Counted from the first letter of the stretch, positions 1-5,490 are shown. The stretch: 5,578 nucleotides of DNA from Chloroflexota bacterium (GCA_021789355.1 JAJYJR010000419.1:1-5578); one strand, 5' to 3'. Notes: a model not told the origin generated them from the letters alone. A program made the numbers and translations.

Positions 1-2
1 CG

Positions 3-611
3 CTCCGTGACGCCGGCGTTGTAGCTCGCGGTCTCGTGGGCGTCGAGCGGATCGTGGCGACGAAGCGCCCCCGAGTCGTGCCCGGCCTCGGGATCTCACT
101 CGCCTGGAACGCTTCGCCGGACGATGACGACCCATTCGACGGCGGCGCGGACTTCTTGACGACGAGCGACGCCGTACCCCGCGACGAGTCACCGCCCGAG
201 AAGTTGGCCTGGCGTGACGCGATCGCTGCTGTCTGGGGCCGATCGCCGGTCACGAAGGCCGTCGGCGTCGACATCGCAGTGACGAAGGCGACTGCACTCG
301 CGGCGATGCTCAAGCCGGTCATCGATGGGCTCGAGCCGTACCTGGGGCAAGAGCCGCTCGGGCGGGGGACGCTCCGTCCGCGCGACGAGCAAGTGACCTG
401 GCTACGTATCTCTCGCATTCCGGGGCTTCCCGTCGCGCTTCGCGTCCGCGCAGGCGACGCGCCGCTTCCAGGAATAGGTCGCATTGTCCCACCGGTCCCG
501 TCACTCCCCGAGATGGACCCGGACTTCACGTGGTCGACGTCGGATCTCGAGGCCATCGACCGATGGCGAGCATGGCACCGGACCTTCGCACCGGATACGC
601 CAACCTTCTAG
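3..611 (+). CDS. Hypothetical protein, 5' end probably outside the window
   Basis: I do not recognise this protein. The reading frame is open from the first bases of the window to the TAG at 609-611, giving at least 202 residues. A GTG at 36 could start a 191-aa version, but no purine-rich ribosome binding site precedes it, and the upstream codons (reading LRDAGVVARGL) look equally codon-like. I therefore treat the gene as cut by the window edge. The visible part has an acidic patch (PDDDDPFDGGADF), a mixed helical-looking centre, and a Pro-rich stretch (IGRIVPPVPSLPEMDPDF) before a Trp-rich end (DRWRAWHRTF). There is no signal peptide, membrane segment or catalytic motif that I can name. Codon positions show the strong third-position G/C bias of the neighbouring real genes, and the opposite-strand frames here do not look protein-like. 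It is followed by a 140-bp gap before the next plus-strand gene. Confidence 0.6.
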   Translation, partial: LRDAGVVARGLVGVERIVATKRPRVVPGLGISLAWNASPDDDDPFDGGADFLTTSDAVPRDESPPEKLAWRDAIAAVWGRSPVTKAVGVDIAVTKATALAAMLKPVIDGLEPYLGQEPLGRGTLRPRDEQVTWLRISRIPGLPVALRVRAGDAPLPGIGRIVPPVPSLPEMDPDFTWSTSDLEAIDRWRAWHRTFAPDTPTF

Positions 612-740
612 TCACGCGCGTTCGGGGCTGATGCGGCCCGCCGACGACGCTCGGTGGCGCCGCATCCGGCAGCTCAAACTGGGGCGGGGTTGGCCCACCG
701 GGTGACTGCAAGCGGCCTACGCTGTGAGGCATCCAGAGAC

Positions 741-747
741 GGGAGGG
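741..747 (+). promoter_or_regulatory. Ribosome binding site of the nuclease-fold gene
   Basis: GGGAGGG lies 4 nt before the ATG at 752, or about 5-6 nt measured from the GGAGG core. It supports this start over the other frames in the region. The preceding gap (612-740) contains a TACGCT at 718-723 that could be a -10 element, but I see no -35 at a normal distance, so I do not annotate a promoter. Confidence 0.7.
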
Positions 748-751
748 CTGT

Positions 752-1936
752 ATGGCAGGCGGGAAGATCTACCTCCGCGAGAAGGACGGACTCGTGCCGA
801 TGACCGAGGCGCGCTACGACGCGGAGGACATCCTCCAAGGGCTGCTCGCGGACTACCCAGACCTGCTCGCCGGCGACCAGATGCGCCCCTCAGAACCCCG
901 CCGCTGGCTCCTGATCTCCCGCGAGGCGGGGGTCCCCGACAGCGAGGGCGGCCAGCCCCGATGGTCGCTCGACCACCTCTTCATCGACCAGGACGCGATC
1001 CCCACGCTCGTCGAGGTGAAGCGGAGCTCGGACACGAGGATCCGGCGGGAGGTCGTGGGGCAGATGCTCGACTACGCCGCGAACATCCTCGCCTACTGGC
1101 CGGGGGGCCAGCTGCGGCAGGCGTTCGAGGACCGGCCTCGCGCCGGCTTGGACGGCCCGGACCTCGAGGTGCTTCGCCTGCTCGGCATCGCGCCGACCTC
1201 CGAGGATGAGGCATCCCATTCCATCGACGAGTACTGGCAGCGGGCCGCCGCCAACCTTGCGGCCCGCCAGATCCGGCTTGTCTTCGTCGCGGACGTGATC
1301 CCGCCGGAGCTCCAGCGGATCGTTGAGTTCCTGAACGAGAATCTCGTCCGGGCGGAGGTCCTCGCGGTCGAGGTCAAGCAGTACGTCGGCGAGGGCCGCC
1401 AGACGCTTGTGCCCAGGGTCATCGGTCGGACCGCCGCGGCAGAGGACGTGAAGCAGGCCTCGGGCGGGGCGACGAGGCCTGTTCGCCGCAACTGGACCAT
1501 CGACGAGTTCCGCGCCTCGGCGGTCGAGGTCGGCGGGCCGGAGGCGATCGCGATCCTCGACGAGGGCCTCGCGTGGATGGAACGAAACGGGGGCACGCTG
1601 GTGTTCGGCCACGGCAAGTACGGGCCGGTGTACCCCGCTATCCCGGGCCGGGACGGGGCACCGGCCAAGGTGCTGGCCCTCGACACTGGCGGCGGCATCG
1701 GCGTGAACTACTCGGTCCTCAAGGACCACCCACCGTTTGACGACGCCGGCGAGCGGGTCTCGCTCAACCATCGGCTCAACGAGATCGGCGGTATCTCCCT
1801 GCCCGACGACATGGCGGCTCGGGCATCGTGGCCCCTGATCAAGCTCGGTGCGCTGCGAACGCCCGCGGATCTCACGGCCTTCTTCCGGGTGTTCGACGAC
1901 GTGGCTGACCGGCTCTCCGCACCGTCAGCCAAGTGA
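752..1936 (+). CDS. Predicted PD-(D/E)XK nuclease-superfamily protein, DUF91/NucS-like core
   Basis: A 394-aa soluble protein with no signal peptide or membrane segment. The N-terminal third carries what looks like a PD-(D/E)XK core. In order there is a helix with a conserved-type Glu (E25 in AEDILQGLLADYPDLL), an Asp at the end of a strand-like stretch (D74 in WSLDHLFID), the E88-V-K90 pair, and a following helix with Gln (Q104 in RREVVGQMLDYAAN). This order (E, D, ExK, Q) is what DUF91/NucS-like and related nuclease folds show. Residues 171-226 form a second alpha/beta stretch ending in VEVKQYVGEG and LVPRVIG, which I remember as typical of a conserved hypothetical family with this architecture. 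Residues 246-390 form a separate C-terminal domain with GTLVFGHGKYGPVYPAI and a Gly-rich turn (LDTGGGIGVNY). A role in DNA cleavage or defence is inference. The start is fixed by a good ribosome binding site. The next gene is 115 bp downstream, codirectional, with its own -10 box. Confidence 0.8.
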   Translation: MAGGKIYLREKDGLVPMTEARYDAEDILQGLLADYPDLLAGDQMRPSEPRRWLLISREAGVPDSEGGQPRWSLDHLFIDQDAIPTLVEVKRSSDTRIRREVVGQMLDYAANILAYWPGGQLRQAFEDRPRAGLDGPDLEVLRLLGIAPTSEDEASHSIDEYWQRAAANLAARQIRLVFVADVIPPELQRIVEFLNENLVRAEVLAVEVKQYVGEGRQTLVPRVIGRTAAAEDVKQASGGATRPVRRNWTIDEFRASAVEVGGPEAIAILDEGLAWMERNGGTLVFGHGKYGPVYPAIPGRDGAPAKVLALDTGGGIGVNYSVLKDHPPFDDAGERVSLNHRLNEIGGISLPDDMAARASWPLIKLGALRTPADLTAFFRVFDDVADRLSAPSAK

Positions 1937-2008
1937 GCCACAGCCTCAGGCAGCGCGGGCCACAGCTACCGGCGGAGCCTTCCAGTCCCTCAGCCGGGGC
2001 CTCAGGGC

Positions 2009-2014
2009 TATGAT
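2009..2014 (+). promoter_or_regulatory. -10 box for the 90-aa protein gene
   Basis: TATGAT matches five of six bases of the sigma-70 consensus and stands out in very GC-rich DNA. It would place the transcript start near 2021, leaving a leader of about 30 nt before the ATG at 2052. No good -35 lies 16-18 bp upstream; the best TT-containing hexamer (1980-1985) is 23 bp away. It may therefore work with an activator or an alternative sigma factor. The rest of the gap 1937-2008 has three CTCAG-containing repeats but no convincing terminator. Confidence 0.45.
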
Positions 2015-2051
2015 CCTCGCGCGTCCCGGGCCCCAGGTGAGGCGAGACCGA

Positions 2052-2324
2052 ATGACCGACTACAAGATCGACGCGACGGGCGCGACGGTGGCGATCCAGA
2101 TCACCGGCACCGGCGAGAAGCAGGGCGAGCTCCTGCATGCGTTCGGCGAGTGTGCGGAGGGCCGCTGCTCGTGCCCGACCGACGAGTACGAGAAGCTCGC
2201 GGCGATGGACGTCCAGCCGGGCGAGGACCGGATCGACATCCGCCTCGAGGCCAAGCCCGGCACGAGCCTGGACACCGCCGAGATCGAGGCCTGCCTCGAC
2301 TACACCGTGCAGCGGGCACGGTAG
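2052..2324 (+). CDS. Small conserved-looking Cys-containing protein (90 aa)
   Basis: An acidic, soluble 90-aa protein without signal peptide or membrane segment. An ATG further upstream at 1848 is in the same frame, but it would overlap the end of the preceding gene and run through non-coding sequence. The ATG at 2052 is preceded by AGGTGAGG (2035-2042) at 9 nt, so I choose it. The protein has strand-like ends (YKIDATGATVAIQITG and DRIDIRLEAKPG) and a central cysteine cluster, C34-x4-C39-x-C41 (ECAEGRCSCPTDEY). A fourth Cys (C81, EIEACLDYTV) lies near the C-terminus. Four cysteines in 90 residues could bind a metal or an Fe-S cluster, or act in redox. That is inference; no family is certain. 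It lies downstream of the nuclease-fold gene on the same strand but has its own -10 box, so a functional link is not established. Confidence 0.75.
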   Translation: MTDYKIDATGATVAIQITGTGEKQGELLHAFGECAEGRCSCPTDEYEKLAAMDVQPGEDRIDIRLEAKPGTSLDTAEIEACLDYTVQRAR

Positions 2325-2346
2325 ACCGCGCTCGGCGAGGCGCGTC

Positions 2347-2373
2347 GGCTGCGGCCTCACGCGCTCCGCAGCC
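2347..2373. repeat. 8-bp perfect inverted repeat at the convergent gene ends
   Basis: GGCTGCGG (2347-2354) and CCGCAGCC (2366-2373) are perfect reverse complements separated by 11 bases. The stem lies 22 bp after the stop of the plus-strand 90-aa gene and spans the stop codon of the minus-strand gene tail. It could act as a two-way transcription end for these converging genes. There is no T-run on either side, so an intrinsic terminator is only possible, not shown. The left arm is absent at the second copy of the gene tail at the right edge of the window. Confidence 0.4.
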
Positions 2374-2436
2374 ACTCGCAGGGCTCCGGCGGCTCGGCGA
2401 GCCGCATCGTGACGGGAAGGTCGTTCGTCGCGGGGC
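2357..2436. repeat. Direct repeat copy 1 (80 bp)
   Basis: These 80 bases match 5491-5570 with seven mismatches by eye and no gaps, in the same orientation. The match starts at the minus-strand stop codon and ends within GTCGCGGGGC, after which the sequences diverge. Four of the seven changes are synonymous in the minus-strand frame and three change a residue (E/D, P/T, N/T). Both copies keep a 7-bp hairpin with a 3-nt loop (2389-2405 here), although it also encodes RLAEPP. Confidence 0.85.
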
Positions 2437-2446
2437 AATGCCTCTC

Positions 2447-2528
2447 GCCCCGACCAGACTGACCTTCTTTCGTGCTCAGGACCGCCTGTTTCGTGGCCTC
2501 GTCCGAGTGCGAGGTTTTGCCCCGACCA
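2447..2528. repeat. 10-bp direct repeats around a 62-bp segment
   Basis: GCCCCGACCA occurs at 2447-2456 and again at 2519-2528. The 62 bp between them are less GC-rich than the surroundings. The second copy runs into a small hairpin, ACCAC-CTT-GTGGT (2525-2537). This could mark an inserted or duplicated piece inside the minus-strand remnant, or be chance. Confidence 0.4.
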
Positions 2529-2644
2529 CCTTGTGGTTCTAGGCGCAGGACGCCCGGCCCGAAGGCCGCGTCCCACCCGCGCGCCTTGGCGGCGGCGGTC
2601 AGCATAAAGGTGTAGTCGCGGGCCCCGCGGACGTCGATCCGCTC

Positions 2645-2938
2645 CACGTCGAGAACCGCGGGGGCCCGTCCTTCCGCGTCCTGATCGACGGGGTGGTCGA
2701 GACAACGGTCGGGTGCTTCGACGGAGAGGGTGTCGCCACCCTCGTTCCCGGTCAGGGCGGCGTCCCGAAGCTCCCGTGGGAGCTGTCGGTCGTCCGGGTC
2801 CGGGACGGCACGGTCCAGCTGACCGCGCACGTCGATGCGCTGCCCCGCTGGCTCACCCAGATGGGCGACGACTTCGGGGGCGGGCTGGCCACGGAGCCGG
2901 TCGCGGGGCCCGTCGGAGCGACCTGTCCGCCACGCTGA
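2645..2938 (+). pseudogene. 3' remnant of a plus-strand gene, probably a secreted or lipoprotein-like beta domain
   Basis: The frame reads about 97 residues to the TGA at 2936-2938. It has strand-rich, protein-like sequence: VENRGGPSFRVLIDGVVE, TVGCFDGEGVATLVPG, GGVPKLPWELSVVRVRDG and VDALPRWLTQMGDD, ending in a Pro/Cys tail (GATCPPR). The pattern of short strands, one Cys, LPW and LPRW resembles C-terminal beta domains that I associate with small secreted proteins or lipoproteins of high-GC Chloroflexota; this is from memory. Upstream of about 2645 the frame stays open to 2543 but turns into low-quality Gly/Pro/Arg sequence antisense to the minus-strand remnant. No signal peptide and no start with a ribosome binding site is present (the GTG at 2693 is poorly placed). 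I therefore call it a 5'-truncated fragment. It ends 8 bp from the transposase stop codon. Confidence 0.5.
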
Positions 2939-2945
2939 CGCTCGG

Positions 2946-3371
2946 TCAGGCCGGCTCCACGCGCAGCCGTGCGAACAGGTAGGCGAGCGCGGCGACCTCG
3001 AGCCAGGCGCGGGCGCTGTTCGGTGAGCCCTCGTAGCAACGCGACAGGCGCCGCCAACGCCCGAGACGCGCGAAGGCGTGCTCGACGCGATAGAGCGGCG
3101 CGATCGGGGTGAAGCCGCTCGTCCCCTTGGGCGGGGCCTTGATGTCGAGTTGGACGCCCTTCTTCGCGGCGACCTTGGCGAGGCCCCGATAGCCGCGGTC
3201 GGCGACGATCGACTTGACGGTGCCCATGGCGGGCAGCGTCGTGTCGAGCAGCCGGCGGCCCGCGCTCACGTCGTGCGGACGGGCCGACTCGACCGAGACC
3301 GCGAGTGGCAGCCCGAGGATCTCGATCACGATGCTCCGCTTCGCACCGTTGGTGTGGCCGCCCCGTCCGTC
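2946..3371 (-). mobile_element. IS5-like DDE transposase, N-terminally truncated IS remnant
   Basis: The minus-strand frame gives the C-terminal part of a DDE transposase. A GTG at 3329 gives 127 residues, but homology-like sequence extends further upstream (ADGRGGHTNGAKRSIVIE), so that GTG is not the natural start. In the 127-aa numbering, the second catalytic Asp is D44 in IVADRGYRG. The catalytic Glu is E83 in YRVEHAFARLGRWRR, followed by the basic residues expected of the IS5/IS4-type signature. The start of the fragment (NGAKRSIVIEILGLPLAV) matches the strand after the first catalytic Asp. That Asp and everything before it are missing: no DAQ- or DSQ-like motif lies in this frame or the adjacent one between 3371 and the end of the cupin gene at 3458. 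I could not define terminal inverted repeats or a target duplication. The element should be immobile by itself. The 86 bp from 3372 to 3457 contain no recognisable gene. Confidence 0.85.
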
Positions 3372-3457
3372 CGCGCAGTTCCCAGCCGCCGCCCTCCCCC
3401 ACCGGATCGGAAGAGGCGGCGACGACGCAGCTGGTTTGGATCCTCTTCTGCCGCCCT

Positions 3458-3844
3458 CTACTCGGGCTCAGGGCCCTCCACGTTGACGACGGGTGCACCC
3501 GAGCCAATCCGCACGACCGCAACCTCGGCTGGCTCGTCGGGCGGCGTTCCCTCTCGATGGATCAACCCCTGGGGCACGTGGACGAAGTCGCCGGCGCCGA
3601 CGCGCAGTCGATCACGGCCACCCGGTCCGAACTCCAGTTCCATCGCGCCGCTCAGCACGTAGAAGTAGGTGTCCGTGTCGCCGTGGTGGTGCCACCCACT
3701 CCGGACTCCGGGTTCGGTCCGGACAACGCCCACCCATCGATCGTCGGAGGCGAACGCCTGCTCCCGAACCATGCCGGGCGTCGCCGGTCCGGCGGCCACC
3801 GTTCGCTGTGCGGAGCCGATCGCTCGAGGCTGCGCGGTATCCAT
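3458..3844 (-). CDS. Single-domain cupin protein
   Basis: A 128-aa protein with one cupin beta-barrel. Motif 1 is GVRSGWHHHGDTDTYFYVLSG (residues 46-66): the metal-binding His residues are at 52-54, the usual Glu is replaced by Asp (D58), and the closing Gly is 66. Motif 2 is GDFVHVPQGLIH (85-96), with the P-x-G-x-x-H pattern ending at H96. These residues suggest a bound divalent metal. Cupins range from isomerases and dioxygenases to simple binding proteins, and nothing here chooses between them. In-frame starts exist at 3895 (GTG), 3871 (ATG) and 3844 (ATG). I choose 3844 because GAGGTGG sits just before it and the likely promoter maps the transcript start near 3872. The ATG at 3871 would then be almost leaderless and cannot be excluded. 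It lies 126 bp downstream of the subtilase gene on the same strand, and it ends next to the IS remnant, which may have replaced its original downstream neighbour. Confidence 0.88.
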   Translation of the reverse strand: MDTAQPRAIGSAQRTVAAGPATPGMVREQAFASDDRWVGVVRTEPGVRSGWHHHGDTDTYFYVLSGAMELEFGPGGRDRLRVGAGDFVHVPQGLIHREGTPPDEPAEVAVVRIGSGAPVVNVEGPEPE

Positions 3845-3846
3845 GT

Positions 3847-3853
3847 CCACCTC
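3847..3853 (-). promoter_or_regulatory. Ribosome binding site of the cupin gene
   Basis: On the minus strand GAGGTGG precedes the ATG at 3844, with GAGG 5 nt from the start codon. This decides between three in-frame starts in favour of the shortest protein. Confidence 0.65.
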
Positions 3854-3878
3854 GTTTGTGCTGCTCGCCATGATCCCC

Positions 3879-3908
3879 AGTATCCGCCCTCGCACCCCGA
3901 CGGGTCAG
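3879..3908 (-). promoter_or_regulatory. Candidate sigma-70 promoter of the cupin gene
   Basis: On the minus strand CTGACC (3903-3908) and GATACT (3879-3884) are separated by 18 bp. Each matches four of six consensus bases. The transcript start would fall near 3872, about 28 nt before the chosen ATG. This suggests the cupin can be transcribed separately from the upstream subtilase. Confidence 0.45.
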
Positions 3909-3956
3909 CTCAACCGCGCGCTCCACGCGATCGTGCTATCACGCCTCCGAGAGCCG

Positions 3957-3972
3957 AGTCTATGCGGAGACT
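3957..3972 (-). other. Small stem-loop at the end of the subtilase gene
   Basis: AGTCT and AGACT form a 5-bp stem with a 6-nt loop and overlap the TAG stop codon (3971-3973). An alternative pairing, CTCCG with CGGAG (3945-3969), covers the same place. There is no T-run, so termination here is uncertain. Confidence 0.25.
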
Positions 3973-5149
3973 ACGGGGTGGCGATGAGGCTATACAGCAG
4001 GTGGTTGTTGGTGGATCTCGACGATTTGACGATGCCCTTCGTCGTCGCCGCGTAAAGCGCTTCCCGCACAACGGCCGGCGTGGCCGCCGGGTGTGCCTGA
4101 AGGTAGAGGGCGGCGACACCCACCGTGTGCGGCGTCGCCATCGACGTGCCGTTCATCGTCGCGACGGCCGTGTCGCTCCAGTCGTACGCCGACGTGATCG
4201 AGGCCCCGGGAGCGAACCAGTCGACGCAGGGGCCGTAGTTCGAGAAGGTCGCCTTCTGATCCTTGCTCGTGGTGGCTCCCATCGTCATCGCCTCGGCGAC
4301 GCGACCCGGCGAGAAGCCGCACGCATCGACCGCCTTCCAGTCGTTGAGGGTCCCGTTCCCCGCCGCGATGACGACGCTGATGCCGTCCTCGATGACGTTC
4401 TGCACGGCATCGTCGAGGGCCTGGTTGATCGGCCCGCTGAAGCTCATGTTGGCAACCGCTGGCGTGCCCGGACCATGGTGGCCGATCATCCAATCGAGCC
4501 CGTCGATGATGAAGCTGTCCGGGGTATCGCCGTCGCAGTCGAAGACCCGCACGGAGACCAGCGTGACGCCCTTGGCCACGCCGTAGGTCTTCCCGCCGAT
4601 GGTCCCCGCCACGTGCGTCCCGTGGCCGTCGCACTCGTCGGGCAGCTCAGGGTACGAGTCGAACCCGTAGACAGCGCGACCGTCGAACTCCGTGTGCGAG
4701 AAGAGGATGCCCGTGTCGACGACGTAGGCAGTGACGCCGGCGCCCGTCGCCGCATAGTGGTAGAGCCCGTCGAGGGTCCGAGAGCGCTGGTCGATCCTGT
4801 CGAGCCCCCAGGTGGCGCCGGTCTGGGTGTCTGCCAGCGTCGCCACGGAGTCGGGTGCGATGTAGGCCACGTTCGGGTTGTGGAGGATCGCCTGCTGGGC
4901 CGGCGCGGACAGCGTGGCTGCGAACCCCTTCAGGGCATGCCGGTAGGCGTGATCAACTGTGAACCCGTGTTCCTTGGCCAGTTGGGCTGTCGCCGCTGCC
5001 GGATCCGCGACGCTGTCGCGGAACACGACGATGACCGCCTCTGGACTAGGTGAGAGCGCGGCGACCGGGGGCGGAGCGCTGCTGCCGACGAGCAAGATCG
5101 TGGCGACGGCGAGGGCGGCCACACCTCGCCGGACCGGGTTCCAGCGCAC
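3971..5149 (-). CDS. Secreted subtilisin-like serine protease, proteinase K/aqualysin type (S8)
   Basis: A 392-aa preproenzyme. The signal peptide has an Arg-bearing n-region (MRWNPVRRG) and a hydrophobic core (VAALAVATILLVGSSA). An I9-type propeptide covers about residues 38-104 (VIVVFRDSV to VAYIAPDSVA), and the mature part begins around ATWGLDRIDQRS. The catalytic triad is D145 (VVDTGI), H176 (DGHGTHVAGTIGG) and S336 (NGTSMATPH), with oxyanion Asn N265 (IAAGNG). All key residues are present. Four Cys at 173, 205, 277 and 308 repeat the spacing of the two disulfides of aqualysin I (32 and 31 residues apart). The protein ends soon after the catalytic domain (NNHLLYSLIATP), with no C-terminal extension or sorting signal, so release outside the cell is likely. 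Extracellular protein breakdown is the expected role. An ATG at 5170 gives a 399-aa version, but the GTG at 5149 has AGGAGG at 5 nt and I prefer it. Start and stop are both inside the window. Confidence 0.95.
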   Translation of the reverse strand: MRWNPVRRGVAALAVATILLVGSSAPPPVAALSPSPEAVIVVFRDSVADPAAATAQLAKEHGFTVDHAYRHALKGFAATLSAPAQQAILHNPNVAYIAPDSVATLADTQTGATWGLDRIDQRSRTLDGLYHYAATGAGVTAYVVDTGILFSHTEFDGRAVYGFDSYPELPDECDGHGTHVAGTIGGKTYGVAKGVTLVSVRVFDCDGDTPDSFIIDGLDWMIGHHGPGTPAVANMSFSGPINQALDDAVQNVIEDGISVVIAAGNGTLNDWKAVDACGFSPGRVAEAMTMGATTSKDQKATFSNYGPCVDWFAPGASITSAYDWSDTAVATMNGTSMATPHTVGVAALYLQAHPAATPAVVREALYAATTKGIVKSSRSTNNHLLYSLIATP

Positions 5150-5154
5150 TGGAG

Positions 5155-5160
5155 CCTCCT
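5155..5160 (-). promoter_or_regulatory. Ribosome binding site deciding the GTG start of the subtilase
   Basis: On the minus strand a perfect AGGAGG lies 5 nt before the GTG at 5149. The in-frame ATG at 5170 lies upstream of this site and has no such element, so translation should start at the GTG. Confidence 0.85.
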
Positions 5161-5178
5161 GACACGTCATGACGGGTC
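5161..5178. promoter_or_regulatory. 18-bp dyad next to the subtilase ribosome binding site, candidate operator
   Basis: GACACGTCATGACGGGTC is a palindrome with a perfect 10-bp core (CGTCATGACG, 5165-5174) and matching outer GAC/GTC arms; only one pair (5164 with 5175) fails. It abuts the ribosome binding site on its upstream side. The symmetric centre suits a dimeric DNA-binding repressor better than an RNA hairpin, which would have only a 3-bp inner stem. No regulator gene is visible in the window. Confidence 0.4.
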
Positions 5179-5490
5179 GGTCTCGCCAGTGGCTCGGCGC
5201 AGTCCCGGCGGGCCGTGGTTTGGACCGCGCGTCAGAGCCTCCCGCTGGCTAACCGTAGGCGGCAGGACGGCCTCTGGCGAGAGGCAAACGGCCCCCGGCC
5301 GCCCGGTGCGCTCCGAGGGTTGGCCCCAGAGCTGGCACCGCGGGCGAATCGACCCAGCAACCACCTCCGCACCGTGTGCCCCGGGGCGGGAGGGGGCTTA
5401 CTTCAGACTACAGTTGCTGCTGAACGGACTGTTCGCAGAAGACCTACACGGTGTGTGTCATGTGACGGTCGCGCGGAGCTATTGTCGCCT
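5179..5490. other. Gene-free stretch upstream of the subtilase
   Basis: I see no credible gene in these 312 bases. A minus-strand 65-codon frame (5167-5364) is low-complexity in style and has no ribosome binding site. The stretch should hold the subtilase promoter, but no pair of -35 and -10 hexamers is convincing; TACGGT and TAGTCT on the minus strand are weak -10 candidates. The part from about 5400 to 5490 is noticeably less GC-rich. It contains a short dyad, GTCATGTGAC (5457-5466), which resembles the core of the dyad at the subtilase start. A G-rich patch lies at 5383-5397. Confidence 0.5.

Larger units (their letters stand above)
2357..2640 (-). pseudogene. 3' remnant of an unrecognised minus-strand gene
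   Basis: Reading from about 2640 down to the TGA at 2357-2359 gives roughly 94 residues. They include a helical stretch (ARDYTFMLTAAAKARGWDAA), then GPGVLRLEP, a polar middle with several A/T-ending codons, and the tail MRLAEPPEPCEWLRSA. The last 26 codons recur at the right edge of the window with about 91% nucleotide identity and a closely similar protein sequence, so the tail belongs to a real gene family. Above about 2640 the same frame becomes an Arg/Asp-rich antisense shadow of the plus-strand remnant, so the true N-terminus seems to be missing. An internal ATG at 2605 has no ribosome binding site. I do not recognise the family and assign no function. A short intact gene is the alternative. 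Confidence 0.45.

Noticed and set aside
690..723. TTGGCC and TACGCT as a promoter before the nuclease-fold gene
   Set aside because: The spacing is 22 bp and the -35 match is poor, so I do not annotate it.
890..1771. A 293-codon minus-strand open frame
   Set aside because: Antisense to the nuclease-fold gene, which has the good start and codon pattern. The reverse frame is a typical high-GC shadow.
1872..2705. A 277-codon minus-strand open frame spanning several genes
   Set aside because: It crosses the ends of three different coding regions and is Arg/Gly-rich without any domain-like stretch.
2752..3522. A 256-codon minus-strand frame over the transposase
   Set aside because: It is the neighbouring frame of the transposase; its composition is shadow-like and it does not supply the missing N-terminal half.
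3305..5053. A 582-codon plus-strand open frame, the longest in the window
   Set aside because: It lies antisense to the subtilase and cupin, which have clear catalytic and metal-binding motifs. Its translation is Arg/Val/Asp/His-rich shadow sequence without motifs or a ribosome binding site.
5167..5364. A 65-codon minus-strand frame upstream of the protease
   Set aside because: No ribosome binding site, Pro/Arg-rich sequence without motifs, and it overlaps the dyad and leader region of the subtilase.
5383..5397. G-quadruplex in the G-rich patch upstream of the protease
   Set aside because: Only three separate runs of three or more G are present; four are needed for an intramolecular quadruplex.
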